From: Chromatiaceae bacterium
GTDB taxonomy: Bacteria > Pseudomonadota > Gammaproteobacteria > Chromatiales > Chromatiaceae
Direction of reading: 5' to 3'
NCBI GenBank assembly: GCA_016880695.1
Contig: JAEHCY010000219.1
Span: 1 to 5,164 of the forward strand
DNA: 5,164 bases
Below, in pieces: positions 1-5,164 of the stretch. The notes under the pieces were generated by a model. The model was not told the origin of the DNA, ran no database searches, and worked only from the letters and a program-made list of their open reading frames with translations. How positions within the stretch are numbered: the stretch's first letter is position 1; each line of letters starts with the position of its first letter. The position numbers and the translations under genes are program-made.

Positions 1-204
1 GGGCGGGGATCTCGATCTCTTCGGCCCCGGGGGTGCTGGTGGGGTCTGGTCGCCAGATCTCCATTGACGACGCGGCGGTCAGATGGGTGATCCCTGGCAG
101 CCAACCCGCTGCTATTGGGGATTCCCTTTCTGCGGCGGGTCGGCTGGCCCAGAGTGTGGCCCCCGTTCACCCCAATCATGAGGAGTTGGGAATATTAGAA
201 ATCA
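1..204. other. Left-edge segment, no identifiable gene
   Basis: No product can be assigned here. Two frames reach the left edge without a stop. On the + strand a frame is open from base 3 to a TAG at 228-230 (about 75 codons, no recognisable family). On the - strand a frame starts at an ATG on bases 64-62 and reads leftward for 21 codons with strongly GC-ending codons (MEIWRPDP...EIEIPA). Both frames have their wobble base on the same positions, so the codon bias cannot say which strand is coding, or whether either is. No convincing Shine-Dalgarno precedes the minus-strand ATG. The segment could hold the tail of an upstream gene or the first codons of a divergent gene. Confidence 0.2.
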
Positions 205-233
205 TTGACTTACCTGGAATCGCTCGGTAGTAT
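190..233 (+). promoter_or_regulatory. Candidate sigma70-type promoter of the dsr operon
   Basis: TTGACT at 205-210 matches the -35 consensus at five of six bases. It is followed after exactly 17 bp by TAGTAT at 228-233, which matches the -10 consensus at four of six. The 15 bases before the -35 box are AT-rich (AATATTAGAAATCA, roughly 191-204) in an otherwise GC-rich region, which resembles an UP element. Transcription would begin near 240 and leave a leader of about 335 nt before dsrA. I found no better box pair closer to dsrA. In A. vinosum the dsr genes are induced by reduced sulfur compounds, so an activator site may be present, but I see no clear operator. Confidence 0.45.
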
Positions 234-239
234 TTCCCA

Positions 240-575
240 TCTGATTTTCGGGGATTGGGGACAAGGGCGGAGGACTGCGCGAGCGCGGGCAGAACGGTGG
301 CTCACGAGAGGTGAGCCTATCCCTTTTGGGGTAGAAGTGCCCGGTGACCATCCCCCGAAGGTAGAATGTGGCGCCCATGGGCCCTTCGTTATATTAGCGG
401 CTGGTGATGGTCTGCCTCTGGGCCGGCCGTGAAGGTGCGGGCCAAACGGACGCGGGCCGCACACCCCGAGCTCCACGAGAAGTGCCCGTTCGTCCCGGAG
501 CTCGGAACGGTGCGGTAGCGCAAGCCAATTTCAGGTTCGTTAAGACACTTAGCCAAAGTTAGGAGAGACAGCGCA
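240..575 (+). promoter_or_regulatory. Long 5' leader of dsrA with serial hairpins
   Basis: This 336-base stretch has no credible gene. By eye it can form, in order: a hairpin at 275-292 (CTGCGC against GCG-GG-CAG); a perfect 7-bp stem at 299-305/311-317 (GGCTCAC/GTGAGCC, 5-base loop); directly abutting it a 6-bp stem at 318-323/328-333 with a UUUU loop (one G-U pair); and a nested element with stems 339-342/420-423, 346-352/406-412 (GACCATC/GATGGTC) and 356-361/383-388 (CGAAGG/CCTTCG). A switchable pair lies at 435-515. The dsrA ribosome site AGGAGA (561-566) is outside these stems. No tRNA, RNase P, 6S, tmRNA or common riboswitch signature was recognised. It could be a regulatory leader, an uncharacterised small RNA, or chance folding in GC-rich DNA. 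Confidence 0.35.
435..515 (+). promoter_or_regulatory. Mutually exclusive hairpins upstream of dsrA
   Basis: CCGCAC at 457-462 can pair with either of two copies of GTGCGG, at 435-440 (upstream hairpin) or 510-515 (downstream hairpin). The downstream form is reinforced by a perfect 9-bp inner stem, CCGAGCTCC 466-474 with GGAGCTCGG 497-505. A further alternative, CCGTTC 486-491 with GAACGG 505-510, would compete with that long stem. The layout resembles the exclusive pairing of attenuators or riboswitch expression platforms. No U-tract follows base 515, so intrinsic termination is not supported. Confidence 0.3.
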
Positions 576-1829
576 ATGGCAATCGAAAAGCATTACACCC
601 CGATGCTGGATCAGTTGGAGGAAGGTCCCTGGCCAAGTTTCATCTCGGGAATAAAGCGCCTGCGCGACCAACACCCCGACGAGCGCATCAACCGGGTGAC
701 CAATGACCTGTTAGGCCAGTTGGAGCATTCCTACGAGACCCGAAAGGGTTACTGGAAGGGTGGCACGGTTTCCGTATTTGGTTACGGCGGTGGCATCATC
801 CCCCGCTTCTCCGAGGTTGGTAAGGCGTTTCCTGAGTCCAAGGAGTTCCACACCCTGCGTGTGCAACCCCCGGCGGGCAACCACTACTCCACGGCCATGC
901 TCCGTCAGCTCGCCGACAGCTGGGAGAAGTACGGCTCGGGTCTGATCACCTTCCACGGTCAGACCGGCAACATCATGTTTATCGGGGCCGACACCAAGTC
1001 CACCCAGCATTTCTTCGACGAGATCAACGAGTACGGTTGGGATCTCGGCGGGGCAGGCCCCTGCGTGCGTACGGGTATGTCCTGTGTGGGCGCTGCCCGT
1101 TGCGAGATGTCCTGCACCAACGAGCTGAAAGCTCACCGGATGTTGCTCAACAACTTCACCGACGACGTGCACCGTCCCGCGCTGCCCTATAAGTTCAAGT
1201 TTAAGGTCTCAGGTTGCCCCAACGACTGCCAGAACGCCATCGAGCGGTCCGATTTCGCCATCATCGGCACCTGGCGGGATGACATGAAGGTGGACCAGGC
1301 GGAGGTCAAGGCCGCTGTCGCCAAGAAGGGCCGCCAGTACATCATCGATAATGTCATCACGCGTTGCCCGACCAAGGCGCTGTCGCTGCGTGACGATGAC
1401 ACCCTCCTGGTCAACAACCGTGACTGCGTCCGCTGCATGCACTGTCTGAATGTGATGCCGAAGGCGCTGCACCCGGGCGATGACAAGGGCGTCACCATTC
1501 TGATCGGCGGCAAGCGCACCCTGAAGATCGGCGATTTGATGGGCACCGTACTTGTGCCCTTCAAGAAACTGGAGACCGAAGAGGACTACGAGTCCCTGGT
1601 CGAGCTGGCCGAGACTATCATCGACTTCTGGGCCGAGAACGGTCTTGAGCACGAGCGTTGCGGCGAGATGATCGAGCGCGTCGGCCTTGCGAATTTCCTC
1701 GACGGCATCGGTATTGAACCCGATCCGAACATGCTTAGCCACCCGCGCCAAAGCTCATACGTCAGGCTGGATGGCTGGGACGAGGCTGCGGAGGCATGGT
1801 TCGAGCGACAGGCCGAAGCCGGCAAGTAG
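576..1829 (+). CDS. dsrA: Reverse dissimilatory sulfite reductase, alpha subunit DsrA
   Basis: DsrA is the alpha subunit of the cytoplasmic alpha2beta2 siroheme sulfite reductase, which in sulfur oxidisers works in reverse and yields sulfite from DsrC-bound sulfur. The 417-residue protein has the full family architecture. The siroheme-[4Fe-4S] cysteines are C170-x5-C176 and C214-x3-C218 (MSCVGAARC and SGCPNDC). A ferredoxin-like insert has C264 and C284-x2-C287-x2-C290 (RDCVRCMHC) for a second [4Fe-4S] cluster. The ATG at 576 is supported by AGGAGA at 561-566. In the Desulfovibrio vulgaris structure the siroheme-type cofactor on DsrA is the structural, inactive one and the active site lies on DsrB; the same is inferred here. 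It is first in the operon, 86 nt before dsrB. Identity is very secure; the oxidative direction is inferred from dsrEFH downstream. Confidence 0.98.
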   Translation: MAIEKHYTPMLDQLEEGPWPSFISGIKRLRDQHPDERINRVTNDLLGQLEHSYETRKGYWKGGTVSVFGYGGGIIPRFSEVGKAFPESKEFHTLRVQPPAGNHYSTAMLRQLADSWEKYGSGLITFHGQTGNIMFIGADTKSTQHFFDEINEYGWDLGGAGPCVRTGMSCVGAARCEMSCTNELKAHRMLLNNFTDDVHRPALPYKFKFKVSGCPNDCQNAIERSDFAIIGTWRDDMKVDQAEVKAAVAKKGRQYIIDNVITRCPTKALSLRDDDTLLVNNRDCVRCMHCLNVMPKALHPGDDKGVTILIGGKRTLKIGDLMGTVLVPFKKLETEEDYESLVELAETIIDFWAENGLEHERCGEMIERVGLANFLDGIGIEPDPNMLSHPRQSSYVRLDGWDEAAEAWFERQAEAGK

Positions 1830-1847
1830 CTGACGGACTCCGACGTT

Positions 1848-1874
1848 CCTGGCGGGGTATGGTGCCCCGCCTGG
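1848..1874 (+). promoter_or_regulatory. Intercistronic hairpin between dsrA and dsrB
   Basis: GGCGGGG at 1851-1857 pairs perfectly with CCCCGCC at 1865-1871 around a 7-base loop. CC 1848-1849 and GG 1873-1874 can add two pairs beyond a T-T mismatch. It starts 19 bases after the dsrA stop. No T-run follows, so it is not a canonical intrinsic terminator. It more likely protects the 3' end of a processed dsrA message or only slows polymerase. Confidence 0.45.
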
Positions 1875-1889
1875 CCCAGAACAATTGGT

Positions 1890-1916
1890 TTGCCTGAGTA
1901 ATTGGAGGTAAGGCAA
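1890..1916 (+). promoter_or_regulatory. Hairpin framing the dsrB ribosome binding site
   Basis: TTGCCT at 1890-1895 is the exact reverse complement of AGGCAA at 1911-1916, whose last A is the first base of the dsrB start codon. The 15-base loop contains the strong Shine-Dalgarno GGAGGT (1904-1909), which lies six bases from the ATG. The stem would hold the edge of the start codon while leaving the ribosome site exposed. With only six pairs and a large loop this may be fortuitous. Confidence 0.25.
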
Positions 1917-2986
1917 TGGCAGAAATGCGCGAGCCGATCGAATCGGGATGCCCGGATCCTTGGCAGTATCTGCATCCCGTGATGCGCAAGAACTTTGGCA
2001 TGTGGAAATACCACGAGCATCCGCGCCCTGGTGTGCTGCGCCACGTGGCCTACAGCGGTGACGAGATCTGGACGGTGAAGGCCGGTACCCAGCGTATCCT
2101 TGATGTTTTCACCCTGCGCAAGCTGTGCGACATCGGCGATCAGTATGCCGATGGCTTCGTTCACTTCACCCTGCGCTCAAACATTGAGTATATGGTCAGC
2201 GATGGGACCAAGGTGGAGCCTCTGATCGAGGCCCTGGAGGGCGCCGGATTCATCGTCGGTGGCACCCAGAACTCGGTGACCATGATCTCCCATACCCAGG
2301 GTTGGCTGCACTGCGACATCCCCGGCACCGACGCCTCCGGCGTGGTGAAGTCCATGATGGACGAGCTCATCGACGAGTTCCGCAGCGCCAACATGCCCAA
2401 CCGGGTGCACATCACCACCTCCTGCTGCCAGATCAATTGCGGCGGCCAGGGTGACATCGCGATCAACGTGCAGCACACCAAGCCGCCGAGGATCAATCAC
2501 AATCTGGTGGCCAATGTCTGCGAGCGCCCCACAGTGGTGGCGCGTTGTCCAGTGGCGGCCTTCCGCCCGGCCATGGTCAATGGCAAACCCTCCCTGGTGG
2601 TAGACGAGCGCAAGTGCATCTGTTGCGGTGCTTGCTATCCGCCGTGCCCGCCCATGCAGATCAACGACGCCGAGCACTCCAAGCTGGCGATCTGGGTCGG
2701 CGGCAACCACTCCAACGCCCGTGGCAAGCCGACGTTCCAGAAGCTGGTGGCGGCCGGTATCCCCAATAACCCACCGCGCTGGCCCGAGGCTACCGCCATC
2801 GTCAAGCGCATCCTCAAGGCATATAAGGAAGGTGCCCGGGATTGGGAGCGCATCAACGAGTGGATCGAGCGCATCGGCTGGCCGCGGTTCTTCGAGCAGG
2901 TGGAACTGCCGTTCACCAAGTATCACATCGATACCTGGCGAGGCGCGCGCAACAGCTTCAACGCATCGGCCCATATCCGCTTCTGA
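1916..2986 (+). CDS. dsrB: Reverse dissimilatory sulfite reductase, beta subunit DsrB
   Basis: DsrB is the partner of DsrA and carries the catalytically active siroheme in characterised enzymes; the DsrC C-terminal arm enters the channel at the DsrA-DsrB interface. The 356-residue product shows the DsrB-specific cluster pattern C133 ... C170-C171-x3-C175 (LHCDIPG, then SCCQINC), with the same spacing as the D. vulgaris cysteines 151/188/189/193. A ferredoxin-type insert follows with C211 and C234-x2-C237-x2-C240, plus extra cysteines C236 and C244 (KCICCGACYPPC). The C-terminal part is tryptophan- and arginine-rich and contains no further domain. The start is fixed by GGAGGT at 1904-1909. The gene is intact and co-directional, and lies 44 nt before dsrE. 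Confidence is very high. Confidence 0.98.
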   Translation: MAEMREPIESGCPDPWQYLHPVMRKNFGMWKYHEHPRPGVLRHVAYSGDEIWTVKAGTQRILDVFTLRKLCDIGDQYADGFVHFTLRSNIEYMVSDGTKVEPLIEALEGAGFIVGGTQNSVTMISHTQGWLHCDIPGTDASGVVKSMMDELIDEFRSANMPNRVHITTSCCQINCGGQGDIAINVQHTKPPRINHNLVANVCERPTVVARCPVAAFRPAMVNGKPSLVVDERKCICCGACYPPCPPMQINDAEHSKLAIWVGGNHSNARGKPTFQKLVAAGIPNNPPRWPEATAIVKRILKAYKEGARDWERINEWIERIGWPRFFEQVELPFTKYHIDTWRGARNSFNASAHIRF

Positions 2987-3030
2987 GTGGGGCTACGAGA
3001 GACCTAGACCGATAACAGATCGAGGTTGCC

Positions 3031-3423
3031 ATGAAATTCGCAATCCAGGTCAACGAGGGGCCCTATCAGCGCCAGGCGTCGGATTCGGCCTATCTCTTTA
3101 CCAAGGCGGCGCTGGAGAAGGGTCATGAGATCTTCCGCGTCTTCTTCTACCACGACGGCGTGTACAACTCTTCGCGGCTGACTACACCACCGCAGGATGA
3201 CCGCAACGTTGTCAACCGCTGGGCGGAGCTTGCCGAGAAGCACGGGTTGGATATGGTCGTGTGCGTGGCCGCGGCCCAGCGTCGCGGCATCGTCGACGAG
3301 GGGGAGGCGAAGCGTAACGGCAAGGACGCTACCAACATCCACCCGGCCTTTCGTATCTCCGGCCTCGGGCAGTTGGTGGAAGCGGCGATCCAGTCGGACC
3401 GTCTCATGGTCTTCGGTGACTGA
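3031..3423 (+). CDS. dsrE: Sulfurtransferase subunit DsrE (TusD-like)
   Basis: DsrE is one of three subunits of the cytoplasmic DsrE2F2H2 hexamer, which relays persulfide sulfur from TusA-type carriers to DsrC. The 130-residue protein has the small alpha/beta DsrE/TusD fold: an N-terminal strand MKFAIQVNEGPY, the F-Y-H-D-G-V motif near residues 39-44, and MVVCVAAAQRRG around the single cysteine, C78. C78 falls at the number of the persulfide-carrying Cys78 of A. vinosum DsrE. The ATG is preceded by GAGG at 3022-3025. Only 14 nt separate it from dsrF, which suggests co-translation at matched stoichiometry. TusD of tRNA thiolation is a paralogue, but the dsr context decides the assignment. Confidence 0.96.
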   Translation: MKFAIQVNEGPYQRQASDSAYLFTKAALEKGHEIFRVFFYHDGVYNSSRLTTPPQDDRNVVNRWAELAEKHGLDMVVCVAAAQRRGIVDEGEAKRNGKDATNIHPAFRISGLGQLVEAAIQSDRLMVFGD

Positions 3424-3437
3424 GAGGGGGGCGTGCG

Positions 3438-3848
3438 ATGTCTGAAGTGATTAAGAAATTCCTGTACCTCAACCGCAAGGCCCCCTACGGCACCATCTAC
3501 GCCTGGGAATCCCTCGAGGTGGTGCTGATCGGTGCCGCCTTCGACCAGGAGGTGAGTCTGCTGTTCCTCGATGATGGTGTCTATCAGCTAACCAACACCC
3601 AGCGCACCCAGGAAATCGGGATGAAGAACTTCTCGCCCACCTACCGGACGCTTGGGGACTACGAGGTGAAGCACCTCTACGTCGATGGCGATTCTCTCGC
3701 TGCGCGCGGTCTGAATGGGGATGATCTGATCGAGGTCGCCTGGGAGGACTTCGAGACGGGCGAGGAGATCGAGAACATCGTCGAGATCGTGGACAAGGAC
3801 CGGGTGATCGAGCTGATGGAAGAGCACGACGTGGTCTTCAGCTTCTGA
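3438..3848 (+). CDS. dsrF: Sulfurtransferase subunit DsrF (TusC-like)
   Basis: DsrF is the second subunit of the DsrEFH hexamer. The 136-residue protein has the TusC/DsrF pattern: APYGTIYAWESLEVVL near residues 15-30, LLFLDDGVYQL near 41-51, and a terminal DVVFSF. It contains no cysteine at all, so it cannot carry persulfide itself and is expected to be structural or to shape the DsrE/DsrH interfaces. A GA/G-rich ribosome site (GAGAGGGG, from 3422) overlaps the dsrE stop region. The stop codon overlaps the ribosome site of dsrH, and the intergenic gap is only 12 nt. The acidic stretch at roughly residues 95-130 is notable but I do not assign it a role. Confidence 0.95.
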   Translation: MSEVIKKFLYLNRKAPYGTIYAWESLEVVLIGAAFDQEVSLLFLDDGVYQLTNTQRTQEIGMKNFSPTYRTLGDYEVKHLYVDGDSLAARGLNGDDLIEVAWEDFETGEEIENIVEIVDKDRVIELMEEHDVVFSF

Positions 3849-3860
3849 AGGAGCAAGCCG

Positions 3861-4169
3861 ATGAGCATTCTGCACACAGTGAACAAGTCGCCGTTTGAAA
3901 AGAACTCCTTGGCGTCTTGCCTTAAGTTTGCTAGCGACGGTGGCTCGGTATTGCTGCTTGAGGACGGCGTCTACGCGGTACTCCAGGGAACCGAGGTAGA
4001 GGATGCCGTGATCGATGCGCTGAGCCGAGTGTCCGTCTACGTGCTGGGTCCCGATCTGAAAGCCAGAGGCTTCTCAGAGGATCGGATCATCGACGGTGTC
4101 AAGGTGGTGGACTACGGCGGATTCGTCGACTTGGCCGCGGAAAACGACAAGGTCCAAGCCTGGCTCTAA
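3861..4169 (+). CDS. dsrH: Sulfurtransferase subunit DsrH (TusB-like)
   Basis: DsrH is the third and smallest subunit of DsrEFH. The 102-residue product shows the TusB/DsrH layout: N-terminal MSILHTVNKSPFEKNSLASC, then a LLLEDGVYAV strand-turn at about 31-40, a VYVLGPDLKARG segment at 59-70, and a closing W-L. Its only cysteine is C20, matching the conserved Cys20 of A. vinosum DsrH, which can also take part in sulfur transfer. The ribosome site AAGGAG (3848-3853) begins on the last base of the dsrF stop codon, so translation of F and H is probably coupled. A 40-nt U-rich spacer separates it from dsrC. Confidence 0.95.
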   Translation: MSILHTVNKSPFEKNSLASCLKFASDGGSVLLLEDGVYAVLQGTEVEDAVIDALSRVSVYVLGPDLKARGFSEDRIIDGVKVVDYGGFVDLAAENDKVQAWL

Positions 4170-4209
4170 ACTCCCTTTCGTTCAATTTTTTTGTAGAGGA
4201 GATCGTTCC
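4170..4209 (+). promoter_or_regulatory. U-rich spacer and ribosome site before dsrC
   Basis: The 40 bases between dsrH and dsrC contain a run of seven T (4186-4192) in an AT-rich patch, followed by GAGGAGA at 4196-4202, eight bases (from the last G of GGAG) before the dsrC ATG. There is no stem before the T-run strong enough for an intrinsic terminator. A U-rich tract next to a strong Shine-Dalgarno could act as an S1 enhancer of translation or an RNase E entry site. TTCAAT at 4181-4186 resembles a -10 box but has no good -35 partner. In A. vinosum dsrC is reported to have an additional internal promoter. Confidence 0.35.
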
Positions 4210-4542
4210 ATGCCTATCGAAGTCAACGGGAAGATGCTGGAAACCGACGAGGAAGGCTATCTTTCGAACATCAACGAGTGGGTGCCCGGCGTCGCCGACG
4301 TCATGTCCAAGGAGGACGGTCTTGAGTTGACCGAAGAGCACTGGGACATCATCAACTTCCTGCGTGAGTACTACGAGGAGTATCAGATTGCCCCCGCAGT
4401 GCGCGTTCTGACCAAGGCGGTCGGCAAGAAGCTCGGAAAGGACAAGGGCAACAGCAAGTATCTCTATGGCCTGTTCCCTTACGGTCCTGCCAAGCAGGCC
4501 TGCCGTTATGCCGGTCTGCCAAAGCCGACCGGCTGCGTCTGA
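4210..4542 (+). CDS. dsrC: Sulfur carrier protein DsrC
   Basis: DsrC is the soluble carrier that receives sulfur from DsrEFH, presents it to DsrAB and cycles through a trisulfide or disulfide state linked to DsrMKJOP. The 110-residue protein begins MPIEVNGKMLETDEEGYL and has the family helix-turn-helix-like core (LTEEHWDIINFLREYYEEYQ, then VRVLTKAVGKKLG). It ends in the flexible arm CRYAGLPKPTGCV with both redox cysteines, C98 and the penultimate C109, 11 residues apart as in A. vinosum (Cys100/Cys111). The frame stays open 38 codons further upstream into dsrH, but GAGGAGA at 4196-4202 and family alignment fix the start at 4210. The two-cysteine arm makes it a true DsrC and not a single-cysteine TusE-like protein. 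Confidence 0.97.
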   Translation: MPIEVNGKMLETDEEGYLSNINEWVPGVADVMSKEDGLELTEEHWDIINFLREYYEEYQIAPAVRVLTKAVGKKLGKDKGNSKYLYGLFPYGPAKQACRYAGLPKPTGCV

Positions 4543-4559
4543 TCTGATCTAGCTGTTCC

Positions 4560-4584
4560 CCAGGGGGTGCCTGGCTCCCCCTGG
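4560..4584 (+). promoter_or_regulatory. Strong hairpin downstream of dsrC
   Basis: CCAGGGGG at 4560-4567 pairs perfectly with CCCCCTGG at 4577-4584 (8 bp, seven of them G-C... six G-C-rich steps plus one A-T) around a 9-base loop. It lies 17 bases after the dsrC stop. The following bases (TCCAGAAAGC) contain no T-run, and dsrM follows in the same direction, so this is more likely a 3'-stabilising or processing structure, or a partial attenuator, than a full terminator. It would fit DsrC being needed in excess over the membrane complex. Confidence 0.5.
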
Positions 4585-4616
4585 TCCAGAAAGCTCGCTC
4601 GGGGGGTTGCGGAAAC

Positions 4617-5164
4617 ATGTCGTTTCTGACCGTTGTCTACGCATTGCTCTTCTACTTCGCCGCCGCGGTCATGATCCTCGGCCTGGCACTCCGTATCACC
4701 AAGTACGCCAAGACGCCGGCCCCGCTGAAGATCCCCACCACACCCGCGCCCGTCACCGAGACGGGCGTGGGGTTGCGCATGGTGCGGGAGGTCGTGCTGT
4801 TCGAGAGCCTATTCAAAGGCAACAAGTGGACCTGGATTTTCGGCTGGACCTTCCACTTTGGGCTCTTCCTGGTCACGCTGCGCCACCTGCGCTACTTCCT
4901 CGACCCGGTGTGGACGCCGATTCTGTTGATACAGCCTTTTGGCATCTATGCGGGCTTTGCCATGCTGTTGGGCCTCGCCGGACTTTGGGCGCGGCGTTTC
5001 CTGGTGGATCGTGTTCGCTATATCTCCGTGCCCTCGGATCATCTGATGTTGGCGCTACTGATTCTGATCGCGACCAGCGGGCTGGTGATGAAGTTTGTCG
5101 TCCACACCGATGTGGTCGCCGTCAAGAATTTCTTCCAGGGGCTGATGAGCTTCTCCTGGAGCCC
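4617..5164 (+). CDS. dsrM: DsrM, haem b membrane subunit of DsrMKJOP (3' truncated by window)
   Basis: DsrM is the NarI-like cytochrome b of the inner-membrane DsrMKJOP complex, which exchanges electrons between the quinone pool and the DsrK/DsrC side. The 182 complete codons visible begin MSFLTVVYALLFYF. Hydrophobic segments lie near residues 3-26, 72-92, 107-130 and 141-163. H80 and H90 are nine residues apart within the second segment, the spacing of the NarI haem ligands H56/H66, and H142 and H163 are candidate partners. The TPAPLKIPTTPAP linker after the first helix is typical of DsrM. The frame is open to the right edge. The start ATG has only a weak ribosome site: a GGGGGG run at 4601-4606 or GGA three bases upstream. 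It sits 74 nt after dsrC, behind the hairpin. Confidence 0.93.
   Translation, partial: MSFLTVVYALLFYFAAAVMILGLALRITKYAKTPAPLKIPTTPAPVTETGVGLRMVREVVLFESLFKGNKWTWIFGWTFHFGLFLVTLRHLRYFLDPVWTPILLIQPFGIYAGFAMLLGLAGLWARRFLVDRVRYISVPSDHLMLALLILIATSGLVMKFVVHTDVVAVKNFFQGLMSFSWS

Noticed and set aside
390..395. TATATT as a dsrA promoter -10 box
   Set aside because: It is a good -10 match, but no -35-like hexamer occurs at 16-18 bp upstream, and the segment is also part of the nested fold.
205..432. 75-codon + strand frame in the leader
   Set aside because: It begins with TTG inside the candidate -35 box, has no ribosome site, shows irregular codon use and overlaps the stem-forming region.
240..575. 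tRNA, RNase P RNA, 6S RNA, tmRNA or a common riboswitch
   Set aside because: The conserved sequence cores of these RNAs were looked for and not found.
1851..1871. Intrinsic terminator after dsrA
   Set aside because: The stem is good, but no U-tract follows and dsrB must be transcribed with dsrA.
2177..2974. Long minus-strand open frame opposite dsrB (265 codons)
   Set aside because: It is the antisense shadow of GC-biased dsrB codons, with no ribosome site and no recognisable domain; the same applies to the 180- and 192-codon antisense frames opposite dsrA.
576..2986. Reductive (sulfate-reducer) dsrAB
   Set aside because: dsrEFH and a two-cysteine dsrC directly downstream are the oxidative arrangement; sulfate-reducer loci typically have dsrD after dsrB and lack dsrEFH.
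576..5164. The coding block as a previously undescribed system
   Set aside because: Every gene matches a known dsr family member in the known order dsrABEFHCM, with all diagnostic residues present.
1..5164. Mobile elements, CRISPR arrays, attachment sites
   Set aside because: No repeat array, terminal inverted repeats, transposase or integrase motifs were seen.

Overview
The window carries the front half of a dsr operon of the sulfur-oxidising (reverse, 'rDSR') type, all on the + strand: dsrA, dsrB, dsrE, dsrF, dsrH, dsrC and the 5' part of dsrM, which runs off the right edge. The order dsrAB-EFH-C-M is the classical arrangement of purple sulfur bacteria and their chemolithotrophic relatives (Allochromatium vinosum is the model). 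dsrEFH right behind dsrAB is a hallmark of the oxidative pathway and is absent from typical sulfate reducers. The host is therefore most likely a gammaproteobacterial phototrophic or chemolithotrophic sulfur oxidiser of moderately high GC; I cannot name genus or species.

Layout: 1-204 is the left edge, with open frames but no gene I can identify. 205-233 holds a good sigma70-like promoter (TTGACT, 17 bp, TAGTAT) behind an AT-rich stretch. From about 240 to 575 there is a gene-free leader of about 335 nt in which almost every segment can fold into local hairpins. dsrA (576-1829) and dsrB (1916-2986) follow, separated by 86 nt containing two hairpins. Next comes the tight trio dsrE (3031-3423), dsrF (3438-3848) and dsrH (3861-4169), then dsrC (4210-4542) behind a U-rich spacer, a strong 8-bp hairpin, and dsrM (from 4617).

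How the genes work together (family knowledge): cytoplasmic DsrE2F2H2 takes sulfane sulfur from the TusA-type relay and hands it to the C-terminal cysteines of DsrC. DsrAB, a siroheme/[4Fe-4S] enzyme running in the oxidative direction, produces sulfite from DsrC-bound sulfur. The membrane complex DsrMKJOP, of which DsrM is the haem b quinone-side subunit, is coupled to the DsrC redox cycle. The diagnostic residues are all present: siroheme-cluster and ferredoxin cysteines in DsrA and DsrB, Cys78 in DsrE, Cys20 in DsrH, Cys98/Cys109 in DsrC and paired histidines in DsrM.

The protein-coding content is a known system. The least explained part is non-coding: the long structured leader before dsrA and the hairpins or U-tract flanking dsrB and dsrC, which could set unequal protein levels within one operon. 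All RNA structures were read by eye and need computation.
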